A DNA stretch of 64,000 bases from Bursaphelenchus xylophilus (GCA_904066235.2 CAJFCV020000006.1:4960001-5024000); one strand, 5' to 3'; numbered from the stretch's first letter, positions 23,086 to 35,069 are shown. The notes: generated by a model from the sequence alone, not told the origin. Program-made: numbers and translations.

Positions 23086-23965
23086 ACTGGGAATTTTTAG
23101 AATTCCAATTCGAATGAGTGAAGGTGGGACGACCCAGTTCCTTATATAGCAGGGCAGTTGGAACGTGTACTGGAAGACATTTTATTTTGTGTAGCAACCG
23201 ATGTTCAAATACAAGTGTTCAACTGAACTTTCAAGTCCAATAGTTGGACTGGTTTGGGACAACCGATATCCATCTTTTGCCCAACCATATTATTTATTCA
23301 GAACTGTATGAATTTTGATACAACGAATACGTACGAACTTGTCTTGCGTATTGAAAAAGATATACAAACTAAAATCCTCGATTTTAGTTTGGACTTTGTA
23401 GGTAGAGTCTCTAGGTGATTGAAAGTTCAATATTCAAACGGGTCCCTGATTTATGTAAACTCAGGGACAATAGTTTGAAACAAACTATATTTTCTTTGCT
23501 TCTATTAGAAACACACTTTTTATTAATTGTAAGAGCTGAAATGGGTATGCATAGCCGTGGAAATGAGAAAGCTCGTTCGAGCTTTTTGCGACTCCACGCA
23601 TTATCCAAAAATACTTCTGATTATACTCCAAAGTTTATCGCCACTTTCATAAGCCGTTGCCAACTTTTGTCCCACCTATTTCTGTAAAAAAATTTTATTA
23701 CTCAAGCGATCTTTCTAATATGTCTATCTTTCCGTTTGGGCTCAGTGCACTTCTAATATACATCTATAGAAAAGAAATCAAACCCCCATCTCAAGCCGCA
23801 ATGAAAACCGAGCCTCTTCCAAACTTCTGTACCGGGGGTATAAGAATAATTTATTATGTCAACAAATAGAATTGTGAAGCTTCCTGTATTGTATATAGAT
23901 ATTGTTGGTTGCGTCGGCGGGAACAATTTGTTTGATGAGATATTACGGAAATGCTGGTAGCAAGA
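23086..23965. other. Intergenic block, parent or copy of 16492-16985
   Basis: The block contains the promoter of the 16986-23085 gene and, at its right end, the 3' flank of the gene stopping at 23966. Its outer parts match 16492-16985. The middle (about 23400-23840) is unique and AT-rich; open frames near 23415-23690 on both strands lack any protein signature. An AATAAA on the minus strand near 23848-23855 is a likely polyadenylation signal for the gene at 23966-26760. Confidence 0.6.
23140..23148 (-). promoter_or_regulatory. TATA box of the mucin gene at 16986-23085
   Basis: The minus strand reads GCTATATAAGG about 55-60 bases before the ATG at 23085. The surrounding bases (CTGGG and TTGGAACGTGTAC nearby) also match the paralogous promoter at 16546-16554. 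Confidence 0.7.
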
Positions 23966-26760
23966 TTACAAATTACGATTGAAGAACCATCCTTTTTTCT
24001 TGGTAGTGGCCGTTTTTGCTGTCGAAGAAACCTTGGACTTGGTGGCTTTAGTTGTTTTCGCTCGAGCTGCGGAATGTTTTGCAGTCGTTTTAGCCTTTGT
24101 TGTATGAGCTGACGTTTGTCCTTTGTGGCCGTATCTGGTCGATAACGTCGTTGCTCTTTGAGTGTTTTGTGTGTGGCTCAAGGAGGTAAGATGGGTTTGG
24201 CTGGATCCTGATTCTTCTGAAGGTCTCATAGATGAACCCGTGGTTGTTTGTGTATCAGTGGCGGACGTTTCAGAAGACACGGTTTCCGAATTAACATCAG
24301 TTTTGTAGGAGGCAGCGGCATCAGATTTTGTGCTTTCTTCTGATGCGGCTGAGGACAAAGAAGTTGCACTGCTCTGGGTATTAATTTGCTCGCCGTTAGT
24401 TTCAGACCTTTCAGTCTGTGAAGAGATATCAGTTGAAACGGTAGATTCGGAAGCCGTTAATTCCGAATTTAATGTAGTCGTTCTGTCGTTATCTACAGAT
24501 GCAGACGAAACAGTTGAGGCTGTTCCCGCTGAAGCTGAATCTTTTGTTTTGGCTGTCGCTTCAGTTCGGCCGCTTGATGAGACTGTAATTCCTTTGTTGG
24601 AAGTGGTTGAGAACTGCGTATCGTTTTCAGCCTTCATGGTTTGATCCGTGAACGCTCCTGTCCCGGTTCTGCCAGAAGCATTCGGGGTCTTTGAAGGCTT
24701 TGTTGAGATTTCGGACGAAATATCAGTGTCGTTTGCACCCTGGTTAGAAGTTTTATCTGACGGTGCAACGCTTGATATATAATCACTCGATGCTGTAGAA
24801 GTCTGACTGTATGGTCTTCCACTGCCTTTTGAGGTGCCTGAGGAGATCTCACTGGTTTGTTCAGAAGCTCCGAGGGTATCAGAAGAGGCGGTCACTGATG
24901 TTACAGAAATCCCGGTGGATGCGGCGGAAACAGAAGCGGATGATGAAGAAGAACCATGACTTCCATTGGGTTGTTCGTTACCGCTTATCGTTGCCTCCGT
25001 TATCTAAAATTCATTAATTCAATTGTAAGTTCACTGGTAGTTTCGGTTTTTTGCAGTTTTTTTGTACAGAAATATTCACTTACGTAGGAATTGCCAGATG
25101 ATGAGCTCGCAGTTTCGCCACCTGAAGATGTTGAACCAAAGCTTTGTACAGCCATTTCGCCGGCGTTGCCAGAAACGCTTGGAAGAACCGATGCGAAGGC
25201 GTCATTTCCTGTTGCTGTTGTTTCGTTTGTTTCAGTATTTGATGACACCAACGTTGCATCGTTGGACACGGTTGAGTGTGCAAAGCTATTGTCAGCCGAT
25301 GCGCTCATAGAAGTGAGAGACGCGATAATCGAGCTGTCTGAAGCCGCTGTGGAGTCTGAGGACGCAACTGAAGTTTTTGACGCTTCTTGTACATCTGCAG
25401 GACTTTGAGGGGCCGAAGTTCCATCGCTTAATGATTTTGGGGCGGTAGTACCTTGTGTGGCCGATGTTGCACCACTTGATCGCTCTGGAACGCCAGTGCC
25501 ATGGGTGGCCGAAGTTTCATCACTTGACGATTTGCCAGGACTTTGAGTGGCCGATGTTGCACCGCTTGATGGTTCAATGGAGTTGTTAAGACTTTGAGTG
25601 GCTGAAGTTGCAACATTTGATGACTCTACACCTGTGGCTTGTGTGGCCGAAGTTGCATCACTTGAGGCTTCAATGGAGTTGTTATGACTTTGAGTGGCTG
25701 AAGTTGCACCGCTTGGTGACTCTGGAACGCCATTGTCTTGTGTAGCCGAAGTTGCATTATTCGATGACTCTGGAACACCTGTGCCGTGGGTGGCCGAAGT
25801 CGCATCACTTGACGATTCGTTTAAGTTGCCAGAACTTTGACTGGCTGAATTTGCTCCACTTGATGGTTCAGTTGACTTGTTAAGACTCTGAGTGGCTGAA
25901 GTTACACCGCTTGGTAATTCATTTGTGTCGCCAGGTTTTTGAGTTGCCAAAGTCGTACCGCTTGATGATTCATTTAATTTTTGAGTGGCCGAAGTTTCAT
26001 CATTTGATGGTTCATGTGTACCGCCAGAACTTTGAGTAGCCGAAGTTGAACCACTGACTGACAGGATATTCATTGCTGTATAGGGCAAGCCAGTCGAACC
26101 GGATTCTACAGAGGTAGCCGAAGAGATATACGCGGCTGTAGGAGTGGCGGCTGAGGACATGAAGGTTCCAGTGTTTGCTATAGGGATTGTAATCTTTGTT
26201 ACGCTCTTCAGTGTTGTCGCAGATCCTTCGTTTGTTTGAATGGTTGTCTGCCTGACCTTGTTCTTCTTTGATTTTCTCTCGTTGGCTTTTTTCTTATTGG
26301 AAGCTTTTGTATCCGCTTTCTTTTTGGCATTTCCTCTTTTACTTTCTGGATTTTGCTTCGATGCGGTAGTTGTTCCTGTCTCAGATGGTTCATTTGCTCC
26401 TTGCTGGCCACATAAACCGCAAGTCTTCGGGCAGCGGGTACTCATCTGATGTGTTCCTGCTAATTGGCCAGTACAATATCCGCGGACCCTCAGAAATTCG
26501 CAACTAAAGGACGAATATAATTAAAAATTAAAAAATAGGCAAGTTAGAACTTACCCTCTCAATTTGTCTCCGCACACCTCTTTACATGATCCACATGTCC
26601 TGGGGCAATGTTTGGTCATGATGGCTAGGTACACTGAATTACCACACATGTGGCGCATGTGCGAACAATTGACGCCTTCGTCGTCACACACGGAATCGAC
26701 AGACGATATGTAAAACATTGAAAGTTGAAAGATAGCACCGAGGCAAAGGAAGTCCCTCAT
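23966..26760 (-). CDS. Secreted ShKT-domain mucin-like protein, Ser-rich, with KGWFF tail
   Basis: Exons 26760-26555, 26503-25084 and 25003-23966 join in frame to 887 codons. I chose the ATG at 26760 because it opens a signal peptide (MRDFLCLGAIFQLSMFYISS); the frame stays open upstream to 26994, but that part is not signal-like. ShKT domain 1 is CDDEGVNC...CPRTCGSC. ShKT domain 2 spans intron 1 (CGDKLRGCEFLRVRGYC...CPKTCGLC). A Lys-rich linker follows (KKADTKASNKKKANERKSKK), then Ser/Thr repeats of about 16-20 residues based on SSGATSATQS, and a second Ser/Thr region in exon 3. The tail is basic and ends KTATTKKKGWFFNRNL, homologous to the end of the 16986-23085 protein. Intron 2 (25004-25083) is absent from the other family members seen here. 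Confidence 0.85.
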
Positions 26761-28232
26761 CGCTTTGTTCTGCGAAAAGTTTTCGAATAGAGATCCGTTC
26801 CCAAATTCATGTTTATATATTCGAAGGCTAAATTTTTTGGGTGTCAACATGTTGTTGCACTTTTTCAACAAACAGGATCGTTCCAACTCACCGTATTTTT
26901 TGACATCTGTTCCACAAGGAAAAGCACAAGCCATGTATCTGCGTTGGCCCAACTTTCGTCGGACACAGATGTGCATATCCGAGGCAAAATCCATACAAGG
27001 GAAACAAGGATTCTGACTTTATGTTCTTGCGAAGTGACGTCACCCATACTGTACTCGTTAGCATACAAGTTTCGTCAAAAACGGGGGAGTTGATCATACA
27101 AAAAAATTGGGACTTGAACAGTATTCAAACTTTTTATGTCAGTTTAACCCCAACAGCGCCTAAACAAACAGGAATCCAATGTTTGCGAGGTGTTTTTTAA
27201 CGGAACTTGCTATGCAGGTGGTTACACACAACCGTTTCGAATGTTGTTGATATTGGATAATTATTATTTGAAAACACAAAGAGTAAGATCTGTGGGAAAT
27301 TGCCTCGAACAAGCTTTGCAACAAAACCGTGAAAAAATAGTCATACGGAAATCTCAAATTCTACCTAGCTATTTCTAATCAGAAAACGAATTTGATATTC
27401 TTTTATATTATTATTTTTATTTCTTCCATTCTGCATACCGTACACTTCGATCAGGCTTTCCATAAATCGCGTGGGCTGTGGGGGGCTTTCTCGCAGCGCA
27501 CAGTGCATTTTGCCTCTTCGTGCACTGTACAATTCTTCGTTGAGTGGGTAAAATTCGAGGTGACTTACGTCACGGCGATTTTCGAATTGCACAGTGCAAA
27601 AGGTAAATTGGAGAGTGTGAAACGCTTTGTGACGAAAAGTCCACGCACTTTATGGAAAGCCAAGTAGGCCATGATCATCAACTTTATTGATATCACCCCT
27701 CCACAAGTTACGATGTGAATTCTTTCAGTTTGTCGAGCAACAACTTTTTGATGGCCTCGTCGAATGACCGTGCCTTCATTTGTGATACCATAAGAGTTTA
27801 CTTGGTATTAAACAAAATGGGGACTTTTGAGGATTCAGCGAAAAAAAAATTTTAACATTGGGCCAAAAACTAAAAAAGTTATAGACAATTCAAATCCGGC
27901 TGAAAAATTGCCGCACCCTGTATTTCTCTGGAACATGTTTCGGTCCCTCAAAATTTACTCTCATTTTTCGTAGTGGTTGAAAAATTATACCTGTCCGCAC
28001 AAACTCAGTTGCTCTCAACTTCATAGGCTACCGAACTCAACGCCAAAAAAGCGAAGGAACAGTCCAAAGCTTTCTGATAAAGCCGAGAAAAATTCTCCAG
28101 CAAAAAAAGGAAAGAGCGGTTGTGTGTGCGTTGTAGCCGATGAACGAAAGAGACTTATATTTTGTGCTTGAAAATTTAGTATATAAGGCGAGCTTTTACA
28201 AATGAGAACAACATTTTCTGAAGGTCATACAT
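26761..28232. other. Intergenic stretch
   Basis: No gene is supported. The first about 230 bp are the promoter side of the gene at 23966-26760. A CACTGTGCA-type motif recurs at about 27497, 27520 and 27586, with an 8-bp stem (ACAGTGCA / TGCACTGT) around 27496-27526. At about 27715-27790 the minus strand can read a short plausible peptide (MKARSFDEAIKKLLLDKLKE) ending in a stop; it is too short to call. At about 28030-28110 the plus strand reads a basic Lys/Ser stretch, also unassigned. Confidence 0.4.
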
Positions 28233-29136
28233 ATGTCTTGTTTCCCTAGGGCTAATCTCAACTTGAATGGAACCTTTGCCGGCAAGACGGTTATTGTAAC
28301 TGGCTCAAGCAGTGGAATCGGCCGTGAAATCGCGCTATGTTTTGCGAAAGAAGGAGCTATTTAATATTGTTGTACACGGCCAAAACGACGACAAGCTGAA
28401 GGCGAGTTGTAGATTCAGGGCTTAAGATCTTGCGTGTATACTATATTATTTTTTGTTGGCTAAAATGACGCGTTCAGGAGGTCAGCAACGCTATGAAGGA
28501 TCTCGGAATCCCCGACAAGAACTATCTTCTCATTAAAGGGCCGATTCAAGATGATGCTACGCAAGAACGAATTATCAGTGATACTTTGAAAAAGTTTCGT
28601 CGTATCAATACTCTGGTCAACAACGCCGGGATCTCTCATGTCAGAAGTCGGAAGCGGACCCAAATTCCACTGAAAGTCTAGATGCGATATACGAAATAAA
28701 CCTTCGTGCGATCTACAACCTGACCACCAAAATCGTGTCCCATTTGTTGAAGACCAAGGGGAATGTGGTCAACATCTCCTTAGCTGGATCTCAACGCGGT
28801 ACTGACTCCTTCATGCCCTATGCAATGTTGAAAGCTGCACTTGACCACTACACGCGCGATTTGGCCTTGAAACATGCCAAGGAAGGAGTCCGAGTGAACG
28901 CTGTCAATCCGGGAGTTGTGGAAACGAATTTTATTGGCCGCCATGGTGTTCCAACCGAAGTCATTGAACAAATGGGAACGGTTTGGACGAAGAAAACAAG
29001 TCCTATGTAGAGGGTTGCACAGCCGGTAGAAGTCGCGAATTTAGTAAAATTTTTGGCCAGCGACGAAGCCAGTTATATCACGGGAACAACCATGGCCGTC
29101 GATGGCGGAATCTGGGCCGGAATTCCGAGTGAATGA
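28233..29136 (+). pseudogene. Decayed short-chain dehydrogenase/reductase (SDR) gene
   Basis: The conceptual product is a classical SDR (NAD(P)-dependent oxidoreductase). It shows a TGSSSGIG cofactor motif near 28290-28320, NNAGISH near 28618-28640, the S...YAMLK active site (Tyr near 28818), and PGVVETNF. The C-terminal block [11 protein letters not shown] ends just before a TGA at 29134. Three lesions break it. Extra bases after EGA (about 28353-28365) create a TAA. A frame change after NNAGISHV (about 28640-28650) breaks the next segment. An in-frame TAG sits at about 29008-29010 inside the usual loop before RVAQPVEVA. An intron-like gap lies at about 28407-28479, so it is a decayed intron-containing gene, not a processed copy. 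Substrate cannot be inferred. Fewer lesions would be real if some breaks are small introns or sequencing errors. Confidence 0.8.
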
Positions 29137-29948
29137 TAGATCTGCAGAAACCGGTTGACTGAACCCATCTGCTTACATCCACTCGGTCAACATCTTGATG
29201 CTGATAAGTTTTCCTCATTATATCACTGACTTGGAGAATCAAAAATATGCGGGAAACTTTATTTCTCTATATCTCACATCTATTTTCCAATCGTTTTGTA
29301 ACTTTGAAAAATATTGATCAAAATGACCCTTTCGTAACGTCATTTTTTTCTGGATTACATTTTCTGGATCACTAATACAAAAACGGATACAGTTTTGTGA
29401 TTTGTGCACTTTTTTGTTTGAATTATCCCAACAAAAAAGAAGAGGAGCTATGTGGACAGCCGTTTGCTGACACACGTAATGATGGCAATTGATGGGTAAG
29501 CAGTATTACAAAGATTGTCCGGAAATGGCGGAGGAAACGGTTTATGTTTGCACCATGTTTGCAACTGAATAACCATTCATAAATATATAAATATCGCCAT
29601 GGTTTGACTCGCTCTGAAAGAAATTCTATTGATCCCAAGATCAACGCTCTCTTAAAACTCCGCTGATTGGATGAACCAAGGAAAGCATAGCTCCAGTCTT
29701 AAGGCAAACTCCCTAACCTGCAATTATATTTTCAGTGTGCCTTAGATTTTAAGCAATGTTCTACTTGTTCGATGGACAGCTGGATAAACATTAGGATCCC
29801 ATGTCATTGAACTACCATTGGGAAACCTGCATGAATATGCTTGTGAATTCACAGCACAAATAAGAATGCAAGGCAGTAACAAGAGTTTATTAAAATTGCG
29901 GTAGTAGCGGTTTATATTGTGTATGACACATCTAAATATTTATTTTGT
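29137..29948. other. Intergenic stretch
   Basis: AT-rich DNA with short open frames only. It carries the 3' flanks of the SDR relic and of the minus-strand gene ending at 29949. A minus-strand AATAAA (about 29885-29890) lies about 60 bp beyond that stop codon. Confidence 0.45.
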
Positions 29949-30491
29949 TTATCCTCTCTTCTTCTCCACCACTAATCCTCCTTTGGCTGAGGCCGGTATT
30001 TCGACAGTGGCGTCATCGCAACTTAGATCATCACCACTATCGGAAGCAGTGGCTGCCGGCTGCTTCTTGGCTGGCTTTTTCTCTTTCTTAGCTGGCGCTT
30101 TCTTCTTAGCTGGCCCTTTCTTCTCACCTTCTTCTTCACTATCCGTGTCTTCCTTCTCGCATAAGCCACATGAATAATGACAGAAAATATCAGCCTTGTA
30201 GATAGGGTATTGACTCACATCACAGAATCCCTTCTTTGCCCAGCCTTTGCAGCTGGAAGATGGATAAAATATTCCTTTATTAGATCACACCTACTTTGCA
30301 AACCGATCGTTGCATCCGGCGACACAGATCCCACATGAAAGAGGACAGTTCTTCTTCATCGCCGCAGTCCGACAGCTCTTTGCATCGGTCTTGCAATCAC
30401 TTATGAGATCTTCACAATCCGAGGCGACAAGTGGCAAACAACGGCATAAAATAAGGAGGGTTATGAATTCCCCAACCTTCATGACTTCCAA
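29949..30491 (-). CDS. Small secreted double-ShKT protein with Lys-rich tail
   Basis: Exons 30491-30295 and 30252-29949, with a 42-bp phase-2 intron, give 166 codons. The start may be the ATG at 30491 or the fourth codon (MKVGEF, 30482); both lead into the same signal peptide. ShKT domain 1 is CEDLISDC...CPLSCGIC. ShKT domain 2 crosses the intron (CNDRFAKCKGWAKKGFC...CHYSCGLC). The short tail has an acidic patch, then Lys/Ala/Pro repeats (KKAPAKKEKKPAKKQPA). This is the smallest member of the cluster and lacks the Ser/Thr mucin domain, so it shows the minimal shared architecture. Function is unknown. Confidence 0.85.
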
Positions 30492-31035
30492 CTACATAAG
30501 TTTCAAACGAAAGAAGTTCAAGCCTTGTTCAGATTATTAGGGAAAGTTTTTACGTAGGGAACTATGAGGAAAGCAGTTGATTAAACAAGGAAGAACCCCT
30601 ATGACATAGCCTTCACAAAGGACATGTGGAATTTTTTTTGCATACGTACACATAAAAACTGAAGCGCCTGCTTCACCGTATTTACTCAGAATTGGTGAAA
30701 CAAATAGTAAGCCAACACATGTATAAATGTAGGTCTTTGACGTCATCAATGCAGTTATTAAAATTAATTTTTCTTTATGAGCTCAACATTAACAGTATTT
30801 TTCATTATTTTATGTCATTTTCAGTTCTGCTCCCAAGAAAAGAAGCTAAGTCCAAAAATTGAATTCCTGACAGTTGCTGGTTTATTTGCATAAAAAACTA
30901 GGACAAGAGTACTAAAATTTGATTGCGTAGGTTCATTGGGACGAACTTGGTGGAGTGTTATGTATATTGTATTGCGTTTTGATGGGATCACGTGACTTGG
31001 CCTTGTTCTTTGAAGATGTAGATAGGAACGATGTC
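30492..31035. other. Intergenic stretch
   Basis: No gene is supported. It contains the promoter side of the small ShKT gene and the 3' flank of the gene ending at 31036. The minus strand carries AATAAA at about 30881-30886. Minus-strand open frames at 30537-30749 and 30821-31039 have no family features. Confidence 0.45.
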
Positions 31036-34000
31036 TCAAGGTCTTGTAGAGGGGCGGTTAGTGGAAGCCGTTGTGGTAGGCACGGTCGAAGGCATGGTGA
31101 AAGGGCCCTCGGTAGACAAGGAAGATGACGAAGGCATATCGGCCTGAAGTGTTGACGGTGAAGTTAAGGCTAGCGCTGACACTGGCGTTGAAGCTATTTC
31201 TGACAATATACTTGATGACGGTGATGATGTAGACGTTGTTTTATTAGAAGAAGTTAATGACGCCTCTGTTGTTCCCTCTTTGGTAGACGTTGACAGGGCC
31301 AGAGTTTGGCTTAGAGTTGTGAGCAGCGTATTTGGAGTTGAACTTGTTTTGGGCGACATACCTGATAACGGCAATAATGTGGAAGTTTTTTTATTAAGAG
31401 AAGTTGAAGTAACCTCTGTTGTTCCCTCCCTGAAAAAAGCTGACGGGGCCAGACTTTGGCTTGACGTTGTAAGTGTAAGCGGCGTATTTGGAGTTGAAGC
31501 TGTTTCTGGCAATATAGTTGATGAGGGTGTATTCGTTTCTTTATTAGAAGTGGACGTTTCTTTATCAGAAGAAGTGAATAAAACCTCTGTTGTTCCCTCC
31601 CTGGTAGACGTTGACAGGGCCAGACTTCGGCCTGCCGTTGTAAGAGGCGTATTTGGAGTTGAACTTGTTGTGGGCAACATACCTGATGACGGTGATGATG
31701 TAGACGTTTCTTTATTAGAAGAAGTTGAAGTAATCTCTGCTGTTTCCTCCTTGGTAGACGCTGACTGTGCCAGAGTTTGACCTGCCGTTGTAAAAGCCGC
31801 ACTTGAAGTCGAAGTTGTAAAAACCGTTACCGTAGCAAAGGATGCGTCCGTTAAATCCGTTATGACGTCACGATTAGTAGTTGTGCTTTCATAAACCAAC
31901 GCTTGAGGTGTGCTCTGGGCTGGATTAACAATAGTAGTAGCGGTTAGTGGTTGAGAAACTGGACCTATATCTTTTGTGGATGCCGTTGAAGCCATTCCAG
32001 TTGTCAAAACCTTCGTTGTTGGAGAGGTTTGAAGATCCGTAAGGGTAGTTTCTGCCAGGTTGATTACTCTTGTTTTGAAGCCCTTTGTTGTAATGGTTTG
32101 AGATTCTGTAGATGACTTTTCGTCTCTAATGGTCGTTGCCGTTCCTTCAGAATTTGTAGTTGCCTCAGAACCGTCAATTGCAACTGTGCTAAGGCCTATG
32201 GAAGTTGAAGGCAACCTGGTCGTACCCGTATTAGCAACGTTCGTTGATAAGTGCGAGGTCAATAGCAGAGTGGATGTTGAAGTTGCTGGAGTCGCAGGGC
32301 CACTAGTTGCCGATGAAGCAAGAACTGTACTTTTATCTAGCTGGCTATCTCTTGAAGTAGGATTTTGAATTGGTCCAGTAGCTGTAGGAATATTCTCTGT
32401 AGTTGCACTTGGAGTCACACTTGTGCCTTCTCTGTCTGTTGTTTGAGTCATTGCTGCGCCGATAGTTGATGAACTCCCGAAAGGTAACCACGTCGTTGTG
32501 GCTTTCGTTGCTTCTATATCGTTGACTAAAGAAGGCGTTCCTTCAAACAGACTGGTAACAGAAGAAACTGTGGCAGTACTAGAAGCTCTGTTTTGTGCAG
32601 TTGCTTGCGGTGTTCTTCCTGTTGTCGTTTTTACAATACTCCTCGGCGTTTCTTTTGTAATAGGCACATCAGCTGCCGCCGGTGACGTTGGCATCTTCCA
32701 AGCTTTAGTTACTGATTTCATAGTTTTCCTTCCTACAGCATTAATGGTGCTTCTTCCAAGCTTCTTAGCAGCTCTTGATGACGTGCTAATGACTTCACTT
32801 GTAGAGCTAGCAATCGACAATAACCGACTGCTATCAACGACGTTTTCACTTGTAGAAGCAACAAATGTTCTTTCAGGCAGCGTTGGTTTAATAGCTGTCG
32901 TTTCTACAGCATTAACGGTACTACCTCCAAACGTTTCAGCAGCTCTTGATGACGTGCTAGTACCTTCAGTTGTGGAGACAACAATTGACAATGTAGTGCG
33001 GTCAAAACTGTTCTCATTTGTAGAAGGAACGGATGGGCTTTCAGGTGGCGTTGGCTTAACAGTTGTCGTTCCTACAGCGTTAACGGTACTATCTCCAAAC
33101 TCCTTATTGTTAGAACCTCCGGATGATGTGCTAATAATTTCGGTTGTGGAGCTAGAAGCTCCGTTTTGTGTAGTTGCTTGCGGTCTTCTCCTTGTTGTCG
33201 TTTTAATAATACTCCTTGACTTTTCTCTGGTAGTAGGGGCATCAGCCGCTGGCGGTGAAGTTGGTATCTTCCAAGCTTTTGTCATTGGTTTAATGACTAT
33301 CGTTCTAACAGCATTAATGGTGCTTCCTCCAAACTTCTTGGCAGCTCTTGATGACGTGCTAATACCATTTTGTGTAGTTATTAGCGGTCTTCTTCTTGTT
33401 GTTGTTTTTATAATACTCCTTGACTTTTCTCTGGTAGAAGGGACATCAGCAGCCGCCGGTGAAGTTGGTATCTTCCAAACTTTAGTTACTGATTTCATAG
33501 TTTTCGTTCCTACAGCAATGGTTCTTCCTCCAAGCTTCTCAGAAGCTCCTGATGACGTGCGAATGCCTTCAGTTGTGGAGCTAGCAACTGACAATAACCG
33601 AGTGCCGGCAACACCGTTCTTACTTGTAAAAGCAACGGACGTGCTTTCAGGTGGCGTTGAAGTTGCAGCTGGGACGATTGTTGGAGAATTAGAAGTAGCA
33701 TCCGAGTTCTGGCGTTTGTAATTCGCAGTGGTCGTTCTCTTAGTGGTTGCAGCCTTCGTTGCAGTTGTTTTTGTTGTTGGTTGTCCCGCCAGCTTAGCCG
33801 CAGTTGTCTTTGAATCCTCTCTATAAAGCTTTGATTTTTCTGGAGCGGATTTCGGTGGTGGTTTCGGCTTCTGCGCACTCTTTTCAGCTTGTTTCTTGGG
33901 TTTCTTCGATTTCCTCTGCTTTGTCTTGCACAGTCCACAACTTTTTGTGCAATAAAAGTTCATCCGGTAGATGGAAAAGTAATACGGGCTGCAGAATCCC

Positions 34001-34297
34001 ATAGAACTCCATGTGTAGCAGCTGCAAATCAGAAAGAAAATAACCCTAATTATAGAAAAATTGGGTCTTATGGCACGAATGGGGAAAAATCACTTACTTT
34101 TTTGCTTTGTCAACGCATTTTCCAATGCAATGACCGCAAGAAGCCGGGCAGTAGCTGCTCATGATACTTTGGTAAACATGATTGTGGCAAAGATGCAGCA
34201 TGTTAACGCAATTTTGGCCGGAATCTTTACACGCGGCCTCTGAAGAGTAGGAAAAAGTCATCAAGAAGATCGCGAAGGCAACAAATTCCGAATTCAT
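31036..34297 (-). CDS. Secreted ShKT-domain mucin-like protein, Thr/Ser-rich, about 1061 aa
   Basis: Exons 34297-34098 and 34021-31036, with a 76-bp phase-2 intron, give 1061 codons. The signal peptide is MNSEFVAFAIFLMTFSYSSEA. ShKT domain 1 is CKDSGQNC...CPASCGHC. ShKT domain 2 spans the intron (CVDKAKNCYTWSSMGFC...CTKSCGLC). A Lys/Pro-rich basic spacer follows (KQRKSKKPKKQAEKSAQKPK). The tail has at least four imperfect copies of a module containing TSSRAAKKFGGSTINAV and KAWKIPTSPAAAD, then a long Thr/Ser region with repeats around TSSNKETSTSSPSSG. It ends TNRPSTRP without a membrane anchor. It is the outermost member of the cluster and the most diverged in its tail. Confidence 0.85.
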
Positions 34298-35069
34298 TTT
34301 GACCTAATACGGCGATATCACAATTTTTACAACGCCATTAATGTTAGCACACAGCAATACTAATTGACTGATAGTAATACTGCGTATCTCTCCCTCAACC
34401 TGCCTTATAAAGGCACATCCACGCTGCTCTTGAAATGTTTCGAACACAAAAACAGCTACATCCCCTTAGGCAAACATTAAAATCCAAACTTTTTATGACA
34501 TTTCATGAGCTATTCATGTTGGTTTATTTGGCCAGAAGATATGTTCAAGACCAATTGTTTACAGTGTTCGCAGAATCGATCGGCCAAAGAATAAGTGTTG
34601 TAATTATTGGTTCTTGATGGAATACGAACAGAAAAGCAAACACTGATGACAGTGAAATATGAGGGGAATTCATGTGAAAGATGAGCTGAGAACTTGGAAG
34701 TACTCTTGTGTTTTGGGATTTGTGAGTTTTGGACGTTGCAAATTAAACATTCCCAAACAAAAAATCCAAATGTTCGAATGTCTCCTGTTATATTTGTGAC
34801 GAAATGAAATACATGTATGACTATGGCATCGACTCTCAAATACGGTAAAATAGGGGCCTTAAAAACGTTTTGGCATTTTCTTGCAAATACGCCAACATAA
34901 TTTATTAATTATATTATCTACTTTATAAAATCACTACCTTGCAGAAATGCAACCAAACTATATTTTCGTACCTCCAAATAATTTTATTTCATGCGGCATT
35001 ACCTTCAATAACGCCATTAAACATCGAATGTGCTTGGACAAAAAAAAAACAGAATACGTCTTTAATGTA
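34298..35069. other. Intergenic stretch with promoter of the mucin gene
   Basis: The left end carries the TATA region of the gene at 31036-34297. The rest is AT-rich and without a supported gene; a minus-strand open frame at 34510-34839 is unrecognised and probably chance. Confidence 0.45.
34403..34413 (-). promoter_or_regulatory. TATA box of the mucin gene at 31036-34297
   Basis: The minus strand reads CCTTTATAAGG about 105-115 bases before the ATG at 34297. It resembles the TATA boxes of two paralogs in core but not in flanks. Confidence 0.55.

Noticed and set aside
26761..26994. N-terminal extension of the 23966-26760 gene to an ATG at 26994
   Set aside because: The extension is basic and not signal-like, and would bury the clear signal peptide starting at 26760.
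28233..29136. Horizontal transfer of the SDR from bacteria
   Set aside because: SDRs with these motifs are common in nematodes and an intron-like gap is present; nothing in composition points to transfer.
32498..33721. 407-codon plus-strand frame opposite the mucin gene
   Set aside because: Antisense shadow of the Ser/Thr-rich tail of the 31036-34297 gene; hydrophobic composition follows from the complement of Thr/Ser codons.
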